The notes beneath the pieces are model-generated. The model had not been told where the DNA came from. It did not search any database and saw nothing but the letters and a program-made list of their open reading frames with translations. Shown here in pieces: positions 13,401-24,004 of a stretch of 64,000 nucleotides of DNA; the stretch's first letter is position 1, and every line of letters starts with the position of its first letter. The position numbers were made by a program, and so were the translations under genes. Origin of the DNA: Gordionus sp. m RMFG-2023 (Eukaryota > Nematomorpha > Gordioida > Chordodea > Parachordodidae); assembly GCF_954871325.1 (NCBI RefSeq), contig NC_088778.1, forward strand, positions 10,735,882 through 10,799,881. Reading direction: 5' to 3'.

Positions 13401-13510
13401 ATAAAGTGCAATTATCTCAGCTTTATACTCCCAATGATCGAAACCCCCTGATTGAACATCCTATGCATAGGATAGACTTAGGCTATTTTGCCTTAAACGT
13501 TTACGCTAAA
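10440..13510 (+). mobile_element. LINE (non-LTR retrotransposon) with YIDD reverse transcriptase
   Basis: The plus strand carries a degraded LINE. It starts with a Cys/His knuckle (YNCPLCNKLIKV, then H and C spaced as C-x2-C-x-H-x-C; 10,490-10,580). A central part (11,223-11,885) reads VKKVILSFKRDSSPGFDGPI, then GGIPPAIVPLIYGAKLIALH and LCPNQLGAYVKSGCEVSLHM, the finger/palm region of reverse transcriptase. A catalytic box NWYIDDGILGD follows at about 12,083-12,115, with LGLRINPDKSEYC after it. Downstream to about 13,450 the frame shifts repeatedly; a Cys/His cluster (HHCKHCRGRFIRH, near 12,962) suggests a C-terminal zinc knuckle. Several stops and frameshifts make it inactive. A hAT MITE sits inside its leader ORF. 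The clade is not assigned. Confidence 0.85.
10638..10861. mobile_element. 224-bp hAT MITE (TAGTGTTGTTAAAC ends) inside the LINE
   Basis: The ends TAGTGTTGTTAAAC and GTTTAACAACACTA are perfect inverted repeats. Subterminal pieces are also inverted (GGCTTGATTTGAGCC against GGCTCAAAATGAGC). It interrupts the LINE reading frame after AFSALAP. The 8-bp flanks (CTTGCCCC and CTCACAAC) do not match well, so the target duplication has decayed or the junction was rearranged. It belongs to the same family as the elements at 29,259 and 51,126. Confidence 0.8.
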
Positions 13511-14667
13511 AAGGAACTTGGATTTCAATCGATAAAAGCAAAAATTAATGACTTTATATAATTGTGATTTACTAATATTATATTTTTTCCAATAATAGTG
13601 AAATTATAACTTATTTTGTATTTTTGACTTTATACCAAGATTTTCACATTTTATATAATAAAATATTTTTGAATTTCTCTCATAGATAATATTGGGCCAT
13701 TTATAATTAAAATATTTTCAAGATTCTCTTCTGACATCATGGTTAAGAACACTTCTATATGCTAACTTAGGTAGCTGACACATAGTTATCAGTTAAAACT
13801 GATTATTAATCATACCTAGTATATCAAAAGGTTCAACCCGGTAAAGGTTTGGTTAAGGTTACAAATTTTAACGGTTCCGTTCGGAATTGATAACGGTTAA
13901 TACCGGTTTAACTATTCGGTTTTCCCTGTTTTTCGAAACTAAGTAGATTTAAAAAGAGAAAAATGATATAGCAAAAATAAAAATGAACTTAAAAAAACCT
14001 ATAAAATCCTGATTTGTGGATATGTACCCTTCGGGTGCAGGGTCCTTCACGAAAGGGAATACGAATTGAGCGAAAGAAATAAATGTGCTGACCATGTGAG
14101 CGTAAAATTCTACGGCATTTTTCTAATCATGGATGGAAGGGGGAGGGGTATTAAGAATTATTGAATAATATCGCATTTTATCCGCGTAAAGCATCATTTT
14201 TAAACTGTATATCTTGCATATTTGAAAAGATATAAAATGAAGTCTAACAAGCGTTCCAAATATATACGCTTTCAAGTTTGAAATATTTTATAAGGTATAA
14301 AATGATACATCAGTTTAACATTTGCTCAAAATAAAAAATCTTTGAAGATTTTTGATCTAAATTAATTTATATATTAAAATCTCAAAAGATTTTGCAAAAA
14401 TAAGGAATTTTAACGAAAATTCAATCAAAATTCCAAATTAGCATTCTCAAAAAAAAATTCTAACTTTTTGCTTATAAATTTAGACGAAAGAAACTATATA
14501 GATCCTCAAAAATAATTTTAAAAAATTTTCAACTTCAATTTATTTTAATCATATTATAAAAACTTTTTTTACTTATATAATTTACTTAATTACCTGTTTA
14601 CGTTTATTGTGTTTTTTGTTCAACTTAAAAGAAGGAAAGTAAATTAAATATAAAAAAATATTACGAC
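13511..14667. other. THADA intron with one hAT-like end fragment
   Basis: At about 13,828-13,960 there is a run of GGTTTGGTTAAGG, AACGGTTCCGTTCGG and ACCGGTTTAACTATTCGGTT. It resembles the AACCGGTT/CCGAACCG subterminal repeats of the hAT at 62,313 onward and is probably a degraded end of that family. At 14,026-14,070 a GC-richer stem-loop (TACCCTTCGGGTGCAGGGTCC) stands out. The rest is featureless AT-rich DNA. Confidence 0.35.
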
Positions 14668-14865
14668 CTTGAAAACGCTATTGTTAAAAATTTCAATATA
14701 AGCGTGAGGCAGTTCCATCAATAAATAACGTATATTTTGAAATAATCCGTAAACGCTAGGTTTTATGATTTTGTGTCCGATTATCTCTGCGACTTTGGGA
14801 GTTATGATAACAGAACAAATCTTGTGAAAAATCGTTAGTCTGACGAACAAGTTTCTTTCCATTAA
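14668..14865 (-). CDS. THADA: THADA homologue exon
   Basis: The exon follows a TTTATTTTATTTTAG acceptor and reads LMERNLFVRLTIFHKICSVI, then ITPKVAEIIGHKIIKPSVYG. It fits the human segment KLLLMSYRLSTVVSPVIQSS, which follows the exon at 15,181 in the protein. It is 198 bp, phase 0 at both ends, with donor AAG/GTCGTA. The neighbouring exon at 15,181-15,396 is also phase 0, so the two join cleanly across a 315-bp intron. The next exon in the gene is 10 kb away because a LINE and other repeats fill the intron. Confidence 0.8.
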
Positions 14866-15180
14866 CTAAAATAAAATAAATTCCATTACATATAATATAA
14901 TATTTTATTGTAATCTATATTAAATTACCGTTTTAAAAATTCAGGACTTATGCTTCATAGACCCGGGTTTGTTAGAAAATTTAATAAACCATAATTAGCG
15001 CGCCCTTTTTTAATTTTGAAAAATTTGATTGTGCCGGAAAGGGTAAATACTCCATACCTCCATATGTATTGGAATAAGATTCCCACATAATCATGTTTTT
15101 AAAATTTAAAAATAAATGCGCGCTATAAATAATTAAAGTTTAAAATATTTGTTATACATTCATTTTAAAAAAAAATTTAC

Positions 15181-15396
15181 ATCAATTCCCAAATTTCTCG
15201 ACCACATTCTTCCCCAATCATTGAAGTTTTCGTTTATAAATTTCTCAAAACTCTGGATCATACATAACGCGCCATAGTAAGACTTGTCGGATAGGGTCAA
15301 GTAATATTTTAGCAAGTACACAGAGGAGAGCGTATCTTTAGGCCATTGACTATCGGTTAATGTATACCATTTATTCCAATCGTAAGATATATAAGA
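15181..15396 (-). CDS. THADA: THADA homologue exon (YG-x3-CMI block)
   Basis: Exactly 72 codons in phase 0, bounded by TTTTTTACAAG and GTAAAT. It reads LLKYYLTLSDKSYYGALCMI, then QSFEKFINENFNDWGRMWSR. Human THADA has LLQAAAAFPMYGRVHCITGA followed by LQKLSLNSLQLVSEWRPVVE, the same spacing of YG, C and I and of the Trp near the end. It is short and lacks an ATG start, as expected for an internal exon. It joins in frame to 15,966-16,373 upstream and 14,668-14,865 downstream. Confidence 0.85.
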
Positions 15397-15965
15397 CTTG
15401 TAAAAAATTTGTTAAAAAATCATTATTATTCGTTTATTTCTACGTTAGCAACGCCATACTAAATCACTTAAAGATCTCGTAAAATGGATAAATAAAAAAA
15501 ACCCACCAACCCAAACATATGCTTGTTATGGTTATTATTAAATATAAAGTGATTCAAACCATAATTTCCTACTCTCTATACTTAACGAAAGAGCAAAAAA
15601 TTAAATCGTTATTTTTTTAGGCAATGATAAAAAAAAATATTTTAAATAGAACAAATAAGAATTTAAAAATTTTTTCCTACCTTTATATCTTATAATAATA
15701 TTAATAATTGAAAAATATAGCATGTTATAAAAATAATAATTATTTTTAGCAATTTTTGAATGGTGATTTTCGAAGCAAATGATTTTAAAACGTGCATAAA
15801 TATATAAAAGATGGTCATAGGAAAATCTGATTCACATTTAAATTACAGTGATAATACTATACTTCAAAATTCGAAATATACCTTAATACTAACTGTATAT
15901 AATAATACCAGGTTTAATTAATGACTTTCCTTATATTTTCATTCAAAAACATGATTTTAACTTAC

Positions 15966-16373
15966 TGCATTAGTCCCGGTAGGAATATGTTTAAGTTCTT
16001 CCAAGTTTTCATCATGATCACCATTTTCATCGCATTTATTTACATCATGAATCTTTATTTCACTATCTGTATCCTCGTTAGAAATATTTCTTAGGCTTGA
16101 TTGTGAATCATGGTCAAATGTCCTATCAAAACTAGAAGATATATACCTCAATATAAGAACCGCCATCTTTTTTAACTCTTCGTAAGAACTGCCTGTCAAA
16201 AATCCGAAAAAAACATGACGGTGGACGTTAATATATCGAGAGAAATCTAGGGGTTCTTTGAATTCACAGATGATCGCCAAAATATCAAATAAAATGGCAT
16301 CGCGAGAGTAGGATTGATTAATATTGGGGTCTTCGTTAGCTTCTTCCATTTTTACATTTGTGATAGAGGAATG
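15966..16373 (-). CDS. THADA: THADA homologue exon (HEAT-repeat region)
   Basis: 136 codons in phase 0. The donor is a perfect GTAAGT (15,965-15,960). The acceptor is placed at TTACTTTCAAG before HSSITNVKMEE. The core SRDAILFDILAIICEFKEPL matches human STRFSALTILGSIAEVFHVP, and FFGFLTGSSYEELKKMAVLI then LRYISSSF matches MECFTSTFEDVKILAFDLLM then KLSKTAVHF. The tail is acidic (SNEDTDSEIKIHDVNKCDEN) and is probably an exposed loop. It lies between the exons at 17.5-17.9 kb and 15.2-15.4 kb, collinear with the human protein. Confidence 0.88.
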
Positions 16374-16531
16374 CTTGAAAGTAATATTTAAAATATATAT
16401 AGTAGTTTGATAAAATTACACATAAATTTTACTTAGTTAGGGTAAATTACAGAATAAATATCTAGATGAGAGAAGCATTATTCCGATATTGACTGATATT
16501 TTTAATTTTGTAGCCACTTGAGACTGAATAT

Positions 16532-17135
16532 TAGGGCTGTGCTGATCCACATATTTTTCACCGATCTGATATTCTCCGATATTGGTTCAAACCCGATCCG
16601 ATATTTATATTGATTTTACCACCCCCTTTGAACCAAATGTAATTAAGAAACAATATTTTATATGCAAAAAATCGAATTATGCATTTAATTTAATTTTTTT
16701 ATTTCTACAATAATTAAAAAAAGTTTACGGATATTGGTAGTATTAAATGAATTTTTCTTTTGTAAAATATTTCCATATCAGATATCATATTTAAAAAAAT
16801 TCTTTTATTTAATTTAAAGTATAAATAATAAAATTAGCGTTATTATTAAAAAAGTTTAAAATAAATAAAACTTTGGGTTTTCCAAAAAAACTTTTAAAAA
16901 TACTATAAATCCATTTTAAAAAATAAAAAAAATTTAAGGGGTGTTGTGCATTTGTATTGTTTTAAAAAAAATTATTTAGAAAATATTATTAATGTAATAT
17001 ATATAAATATACACAAAATAAAACAACAAAAAAAGAAAAGTAAAAAGATCGGATCCATTTTTATGGGTATCGGCTCGATCCGATATTTTCGGAAACTCTA
17101 AATATCGGTGCCGATCCGATATCGGCACAGCCCCA
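16532..17135. mobile_element. 604-bp hAT MITE with CTGAATAT target duplication
   Basis: The ends TAGGGCTGTGC and GCACAGCCCCA are inverted repeats, with inverted subterminal CCGATCCGATAT motifs inside. An 8-bp direct repeat CTGAATAT flanks it exactly (16,524-16,531 and 17,136-17,143), diagnostic of hAT insertion. It has no coding capacity. It sits in the THADA intron between the exons at 15,966-16,373 and about 17,485-17,904. Relatives are at 7732, 22,040-22,293 and 60,156-60,955. The perfect target duplication suggests fairly recent insertion. Confidence 0.92.
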
Positions 17136-17484
17136 CTGAATATCAAATTATAATATAAAATATATAACTAAATTTTGTTTGATTATTCGTCTAGCTGATG
17201 CCTTTCCAAATCCGAGAAATGGAAAGAATAGGATAGTTAGAGTTTACACAGAAAAAAAATTATCTTGCTGTGATAAATATCGAAAAATTAATTTTTATAA
17301 AGGAAGTATAAGCTATAATGTCTCCAATTCATTTAAATAAATCGAATCTAATGCATTACTCAATTATATTTGAACAGGCATAATAAAAGGGAAAAATTAT
17401 TTTGAAGTAAGAGGAATTCGAACATAGGTCTGAATTGGAACATATAAGATGCAAACCATTAACATTTCTAAAGTATCGATGTCA

Positions 17485-17904
17485 AGTATTAAAATCGGTC
17501 ATTTTAAAAAGCGGCGTCGATGATGCATCTTTAATCAAGATAAATAATTCAGTTAAAAATTTAATGAAATAATCATTTACAGTTCCTAACGGTTGACCTC
17601 CCCCCGATAAATTGAGGCAAGCGAAATCAATAAACCATAAAATTATTTGCTCGCATTGAACACTCCTCCAATCGGTGGTCAAGGATTTAGACGACCGTTT
17701 ACCTATTATTTCGGCACATTTATGTAGGTAAGGGCTCAAACATAGGTTTACAAGTTTGCGATAAGACGAAGAATCCGTTATTTTTGGTTCGTGAATCAAG
17801 AAAGTTATAGCTATTTTAATTAAGTCTCTCGCCCTCGGAAACATGGTAGGGCAAGTCGTTTTGATATGAGCGCGGCATACGAAAGCCAAGGCGTTTATGA
17901 CAAT
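17485..17904 (-). CDS. THADA: THADA homologue exon, 3' splice end unresolved
   Basis: The exon begins after GAAATTAAG with IVINALAFVCRAHIKTTCPT and continues FPRARDLIKIAITFLIHEPK and SSYRKLVNLCLSPYLHKCAE. This fits human VRIDTLGLLCESNRSTEIVS followed by FFITYNLNSQSPGVRQQICS and LLKKLFCRI. The later VNDYFIKFLTELFILIKDAS matches the human QYKNFMSSICNSLFEALFPG. The start joins the exon at 18,752 in phase 0. No GT donor lies between the last conserved residue (about 17,515) and the in-frame stop near 17,483, so the true donor is non-canonical, or the exon ends early at GTAAAT (near 17,580). The 3' boundary is therefore approximate. Confidence 0.8.
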
Positions 17905-18606
17905 CTTAATTTCATGTTATATTTGGAAGAGATGGGGGGGGGGAAGGGGGAGTGGTAAAAATTAAATTATGATTTCTTTCCTTTTAAAAATTTGAATTCA
18001 ACTTTTGACGATAATCTATCATATTATTATTCTATCCTCGAATCATGGCCTACGATAATTTAAAGAAGTTACTCAACTCACTTGTCCTAATATTAATTCA
18101 TACATATTTTCCGATTTACAAGAATATTTGATCCGACCCGTAATTATTTTTTATAAAGGAAAACGACATAAATTTGCCTAATTATTATTTTAATAACATT
18201 TTTAAAACTTCAACCTAGCCGTAAAAATATTTTAACAATTTCCCTGACTCTTCTTTTAAAAAATATATAACTTTTAAACCTGCTCATGGCGACATATCAG
18301 AACATTCTGAACAAAATTTTTTGGAAGGACACTAAGATAGTCAAACTTTGTTAAGTCTATAGGCCAAATTTCCGTTTTATTATATCTTCGTTTATTTAAA
18401 TAGACTTCCACTAATACTCTCTTTAAAAAATGATTTGATAATTTAAATTAATTAGAACTTCATCGTATGAGCATCATAATGAATTTTAAAGTAATAGCAA
18501 TAATAATACTAAAAAAAAGTGTAAGATGTGATATTTAGTTATATTTGATTTTAAATGCTATATAAAAATTAAGTTTTTTTTTTAAAAAAAAAAAAAATTT
18601 ATTATA

Positions 18607-18755
18607 GGTTAACGGTTTACTTTCTCCTCAAATAAAATATATTAAATATAAAATAAGGTTAACGGTTTAAACTTTCTCCTCAAGTAAAATATATTAAATA
18701 TAAAATAAGGTTAACGGTTTATACTTTCTCCTCAAGTAAAATATATTAAACTTTG
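18607..18755. repeat. Three-copy 50-bp minisatellite touching a splice donor
   Basis: The unit GGTTAACGGTTTA...CTTTCTCCTCAAGTAAAATATATT begins at 18,607, 18,657 and 18,709 (periods 50 and 52). The third copy stops at the THADA exon whose inferred donor is at 18,751. On the transcribed strand the first intronic bases GTTTAATATATTTTACTTGA belong to the repeat unit. The stretch 17,936-18,606 upstream holds a G run at about 17,933-17,944 and otherwise nothing I recognise. Confidence 0.85.
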
Positions 18756-18996
18756 TCATTTCGCATGTCCTTAGTATATGTGACATCGTGCAAAAGATTC
18801 AAGGAAGCGAATAAAAAGTTTTTTTCTCTCATGTTCATTAATCTTAACCGATCTAAACGACATTTGGACGTGATTTCATCGTCCGCGTTAGCTACTAACT
18901 TAAAATACCTATTCAAAATTGAATAGGGATATTTCTTTAAGGTCGACCTAATCAAAACGTTGATGGAATCCAATTTGGGCGAATAATCGTGAGACA
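18752..18996 (-). CDS. THADA: THADA homologue exon
   Basis: The exon follows a strong TTTTATTTTTCAG acceptor. With two leading bases it reads SHDYSPKLDSINVLIRSTLK, then KYPYSILNRYFKLVANADDE and MNMREKNFLFASLNLLHDVT. The first codon is completed by the C left over from the exon ending at 23,049. The far end joins the exon starting at 17,904 in phase 0 through a GTTTAA donor. Human similarity is weak here (around the segment ending SLGSCNSRGALGALMACLRI). Assignment rests on position, phase on both sides and helical HEAT-like character. The donor lies at the edge of a minisatellite. Confidence 0.72.
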
Positions 18997-19768
18997 CTGA
19001 AAAATAAAATTATTTATTTCATTAATATTTTGGATGGGGGGGGGGGGGGGAATGAAAAAACTAAATTAAATAAATTAGCCCATTCTCAAAAAATTATGCT
19101 AACAAAACTGATGGCAAAAATTTCATAATCTATTGGAAATAGGGAATAAGAATTGGCTTCAGGGTTCATTTAAATCATCAATTTTTTTTAAAAAAAAATT
19201 CAAAAAATCGGATCTTATATAAATCAGATTTTTTAAATTGGATTTTATAGGACCTAAACATTAAACTATAGAATTTACTAATAAATTTGTACCGTCATAT
19301 TTATGCGATATCTTTATTCATAATAAAGGAGTACTTCATATTTTATTGGGAGTTAGGTAAAGTAGGGGGAGGGGAAGGTAAAGAGTGAAGTAAATGCGGA
19401 TTTGAATTTTTCTTTTTTGCTGATTTTCATTTGGAATTTTTTTTCTTTGATTTTAAATTCTTTTTTTGCTAATTTTTTAATTAGATTTACTTTCTTGAAG
19501 GAGAGGGGAATGGGGGGGGGGGGGGGGTTGTGTTATACTTATATTTTAGTAGATTATGGCAATATATTAGATAAATATATTTATAAACGAGTGCCACAAT
19601 CATTATTTATCATATTTATTTCCTGATCCATTATACATTATGCATGGATCTCGAAAAATTGTTATGATTATTAATATGTTCATTATTTATCATATTTATT
19701 TCCTGATCCATTTTTATTAGACCTACAAAATACGAATCGAATAATTGTATTATTCGTATTCGATTCGA
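18997..19768. other. THADA intron with two long poly-G runs
   Basis: G runs of about 15-16 bases lie at 19,036-19,050 and 19,512-19,527, both G on the plus strand. At 19,728-19,768 a small palindrome built from ATACGAATCGAATAAT and its complement abuts palindrome 3. No gene is seen; the plus-strand open stretch at 19,402-19,626 is low-complexity T-rich DNA. Confidence 0.4.
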
Positions 19769-21684
19769 AGGTTTAGAATCGAAAAATAACAGAAAATTTG
19801 TAAGGCATATATTGCTGGCTTTATTTATCAAAATCTCTTGATTTTAGGTTTATACGTTTTTATTAAACGTGTTAAGCATTATCCTAAAAAATATTTTGAA
19901 AATATTATGATTTGACCAAATTCTTAGCACAAAACGGACCACTTATTAAATATTCGATCGACCTAATTTGGTAGTAATATTAATTGAAAAATGTTCATTT
20001 TTGTTTTATTTATCTATAAATACATGTAAAACATTATCCCAAAAAATATTTTAAAAAAATATCATGATTTGAAAGAAAACCGATTTGAAACCGAAATACT
20101 GCACTGCTGGCGTTATCCATGGAAAATTCTTTATTTTTGGTTTATAAGTGTACATTAGCGTGTTAAGCATTATCCTAAAAAATATTTTGAAGAAATTATG
20201 ATCTGACCGAATGCCGAGCTCAAAACTGACCACTTAATAAATAATCTTAATTATAATAAATTTTTAATGTTCCAAAAAAAAAATTTCAATAGTACAAAAA
20301 ATTATTACTCCCTCCACCTCCGGAGATTACCTGGATGTGGTATTTTTCAATTTCATGAAAATTAAAAATTCTAAAAATTTTTAAAAAAGGCATTTTTCTA
20401 AAACTAAAAGAAATGAAAAGTGAAAGTACGTAAAAAAAATAATAAATAATTTTAAATATTAGCCGTTAAAATTTAAAATTATTATATAATTATAAATCAT
20501 ATTGTTTTAAAAATATCTGATTTCCTGCCATATTCGGTATGCTGAGGCCGTGCCAGGCCGTTCTAATTGTCTTTATTAAAACTATAAATCTACAATTTTA
20601 AAGTAAAGACGATTGATATAAACAATTATCAATATAATACAATTGGTTATAATTTGGTAAACAAAAATATGGCGGAGTTTACATTGTATATAAATCATGG
20701 CTTATTATAAAATGGTCGGAAATTTTTAGGGGAATACCTGGTGAGTTATTAGCAGGTTATTAATTCAAATTTGATAAAAAGTAATCATATAACTTTTGCC
20801 TATTTATATGCATAAGCTTTATTTCTGCTCATCCGAGGAGGGTACTCCTAATAAATTTCAGACCCGACAAGGGAAGTCTATCGACTTTACAATGCTAAGC
20901 AAATAGATCTATCGATCATATAGAGTAGCTTATCAGCGCTGTATAAAATTAAGTATTTGGGTTTGGCGGCCTATTACCCTAATTTGGTGTTCTATTAACA
21001 AAAAGTACTAATTATCAATTTATGATTGGTATATAATGTAATAGTGCCAAAGGCAATAAGGTTTAAAGTGGATGTTATTGTGGGAGAAGTAAGGCACGTT
21101 CCTCGGGGCTAGGGGAGCGTTCCTCGTTGGTCAAGAGTTCGTCCGATACGACTGTATTATTGCCTTCGGAAATGAACTTTTCAATTAAAATTACTATCAA
21201 ATTTGATCGAATATTTAGTAGTGGTCAATTTTGAGGTCGGCATTCGGTCAAATCATAATATTTCCAAAATTTGTTTTAGGATAATGCTTAACACCGAAAT
21301 GTACAAATATATACCAAAAATAAAGAATTTCCCATGGATAACGCCAGCAATGCAGTATTTCGGTTTCAAATCGGTTATCTTTCAAGTCATGATATTATTT
21401 TAAAATATTTTTTGGGATACTGTTTTACATGTATTTATAGATAAATAAAACAAAAATGAACATTTTTCAATTAATATTACTACCAAATTTGGTCGATCGA
21501 ATATTTAATAAGTGGTCGGTTTTGTGCTTAGAATTTGGTCAAATCATAATATTTTCAAAATATTTTTTAGGATAATGCTTAACACGTTAATATACACGTA
21601 TAAACCAAAAATGAAGAGATTTTGATAAATAAAGCCAGCAATATATGCCTTACAAATTTTCTATTATTTTTCGATTCTAAACCT
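19769..21684. repeat. Foldback palindrome 3 with internal tandem copies
   Basis: The outer ends read AGGTTTAGAATCGAAAAATA and, at 21,684, its complement. The left arm (19,769 to about 20,270) recurs inverted at about 21,190-21,684. Each arm holds two tandem copies of a roughly 300-bp unit containing GTTAAGCATTATCCTAAAAA and a GTGGTCNGTTTTG-type block. The arms differ by scattered substitutions. The 0.9-kb centre (20,270-21,190) includes a GC-richer patch (GGCACGTTCCTCGGGGCTAG, near 21,090) without coding potential. It has no transposase, so it is non-autonomous. Confidence 0.82.
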
Positions 21685-22039
21685 ACTCATTAATTAAATG
21701 TCAATTTACACCAAATACAAAAAAGTGCTATCCAATCATTATTCTGGTTTTATAAGAAGATATTATGATATTTATGTATTTAACGCCCTCTTATGGATAT
21801 ATATTTGTTAAATTTTAAAAATGAAAAATAAAATTTGAGTTGTAATAAGCTAGTAAAATTTTTTCCCAATAATATTTAAAATAAAATTAATAAAAAATTG
21901 ATTTATTATATATTAAAATAAGTGTCTCTGAAAATTATTTTAAAAAAAGATTATATAATCAAATTTTGATTGATTGCTCTTTAGCAATGCATTTTAGCAA
22001 TGCAGTAAGTCATACCTAATTTTGTGTGTTCCTTTCTAT
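21685..22039. other. THADA intron, nothing recognised
   Basis: AT-rich sequence with no gene, repeat or transposon end that I can identify. Confidence 0.4.
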
Positions 22040-22293
22040 TTTTATAAAAAAAACTTTTAAAATACTATAAATCTATTTTAAAAAATATAAAATTTAAGTG
22101 GTGTTTTGCATTTGCATTGTTTAAAAAAAAATTATTTAGAAAATATTATTAATGTAAAATAAATATACATAAAATAACAAAAAAAAGAAAAGTAAAAAGA
22201 TCGGATCGGGTTTTTATAGGTATCGGCCCGATCCGATATTTTTAGAAAACGCTATCGGTGCCGATCCGACATTTAATATCGGCAAGGCCCTAG
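22040..22293 (+). mobile_element. 5'-truncated copy of the CCGATAT hAT MITE
   Basis: This matches the right half of the MITE at 16,532-17,135: CTTTTAAAATACTATAAATC, GTGTTTTGCATTTGCATTGT, then AGATCGGATC, GCCGATCCGA and a GGCAAGGCCCTA end. The left half is missing, and no target duplication can be tested. A further pair of GGTTTGGTCTAGAACC-like blocks follows at 22,350-22,440 and may be another decayed hAT end. Confidence 0.75.
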
Positions 22294-22299
22294 TCAATA

Positions 22300-23048
22300 T
22301 TTTGATCAAATTTCACTAAAATCTGGAATTATAGTTAAGGACATGGTTGAGTCCGGTTTGGTCTAGAACCAATTTTCAAAGACTAATCCGCAGTAAACCA
22401 TAATTTAAAGACCAAACCGAACCGTTTTTGGAAACGATTTTCATTTTAGTTTGATGCCTATATTAAACAATTTTTGTTGCAGATATCAAAAATAAATTAT
22501 GACAACACTAATACAACAGTAACAATCATGACGTCAGAAAGAAAAAGGAGGTTTTTAGCACTCCTAAAATAAACATTATTTTTGTGCATCCCGCTATGCC
22601 TTTTTTAAAATGTAGGTAAATTTAAAGGGTGAGTGTGGAGCTTGCCATAAAGCATAACAAAACAAAATTTAGCCTATTTTTTAAAAATTTATGAACGCCC
22701 AATAATTTAAAAACTAAGCTATAAGCACCCACAAATAAAAAAGTTGGTGAAAACTCTGGTAACAATAATCTCATATTTGTATAAAATACGTTTTATGAAG
22801 ATTTGAATTTAAAAATAATTCATTAGGCATTCCTATTTTAAGCCATGCCCCAGTAAACATGATAGATTTTATCATTTGCTTGATAATCTATTTTTATCCT
22901 TTGTCACTAAGTCGCTTGCTTAGAAAATAATCGTCCACCGTTATAGTTCTATTCAAACTGAAAAAACTTACTGTTGACCTTCACTAATAAATTATAAAAA
23001 AATTTACTTTAATGAAAATTAAAATATTTATAAAAATAAGCAATTAAC
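22300..23048. other. THADA intron, nothing clear
   Basis: Apart from the GGTTTGGTCTAGAACC blocks at 22,350-22,440, no gene or transposon end is recognised. Text near 22,520-22,740 is less AT-rich but shows no long open frame. Confidence 0.35.
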
Positions 23049-23372
23049 GTCGGCGAATTTCTCCATCATAAATATCTTCTGCATTTAGGTAAGACCTCGC
23101 CTGATTTTTCCCGGGGATCAAAAAGGCGTCGATAGATCGATTGATTAACGGCGACAAGTGTTTTTGAAGAAAAGAACAAGGTAAAGAGTCAAATATATCA
23201 AGTAATTCCGTTGGGGAGCTTTCGCAAGATTTGATTAAACAATCGCCCAGGCTCGATAAGACATCGTCATCAGCATGGTAAACTTTTAACAGAGTCCTGA
23301 AATAGAGAACCCTCAATTTATTGGATCGGTCGGATATTGCGGCATCCGAGATCATTGGTAAAACGTAATTCA
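23049..23372 (-). CDS. THADA: THADA homologue exon
   Basis: With two leading bases it reads NYVLPMISDAAISDRSNKLR, then VLYFRTLLKVYHADDDVLSS and SPTELLDIFDSLPCSFLQKH. Together with the upstream exon ending SPFFE it fits human DPFFVELTESLLRLEWHIKG, then KYTCLGCLVECIGVEHILAI and IPSQILEVMGDQSLVPYASD. The acceptor CATTCGTAG leaves phase 2, matching the single base left over from 24,728. The donor GTTAAT (23,048) leaves one base, matching the exon at 18,996. It is 324 bp. Between this exon and the next lies a 4-kb intron holding palindrome 3 and a MITE. Confidence 0.85.
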
Positions 23373-24004
23373 CTACGAATGATTTTGATTTAAATCCTTT
23401 TGATTAAAAATATATTATTATAAACCCACCAGTTTCTCTAAGGAAAAAAAATAATAAAATAAATGGAATTTGTTGTTAATTCTGATAGAAGGATAGTTAT
23501 TTTAATAAGATGGGATCGGGAATTCGCTATTTTAGTTTATCATTTGTTAACGGAGAAGTCAGCAATAAAATAATACATGTATTTTCGTCAATGTATGAAA
23601 TATCCTATAAAACTGTGTGAAGCATCTGGACCCCCTAAGCTAGTGATGGTGGACCCCATTCTAAAATAAAGATACTGACTATGTATGATGACTGAGATAA
23701 CACCCCTCTGAGATTTTAATAACCTAATAATGCAATTGATTCGCCCCCTACCCCGTGTTCAGTGGCAGGCTAACCATAAGACCAAGTGGCGAAATATTGC
23801 TGACATTTGAAGCCACTGGAAGAAAAATTAAGCCGATCAGAATAATAATAATTTATAAATTTTCAAGATTTTTCTTTTATCTTATTCACATTTTTTTATT
23901 TAAATTTGTAATTATATTTCCTTATTTAGATGAAGACAAATTAATTATTATGATATGAATGTCGTATTTGGAATCGAAATCTCCCAATTTTAAATCATTT
24001 ACTG

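Noticed and set aside
18746-23373. FANCD2, FANCI or Integrator subunit as the source of the minus-strand exons
   Set aside because: Single segments looked similar, but only THADA fits the order of all exons, above all CWRS, AYTGF and RR-GxPFY blocks.
23755-23958. Plus-strand 67-codon frame (FSGRLTIRPSGEILLTFEATG)
   Set aside because: The first third looks protein-like, but the rest is Ile/Phe-rich low-complexity DNA, and no splice link to the frame at 24,005 was convincing.
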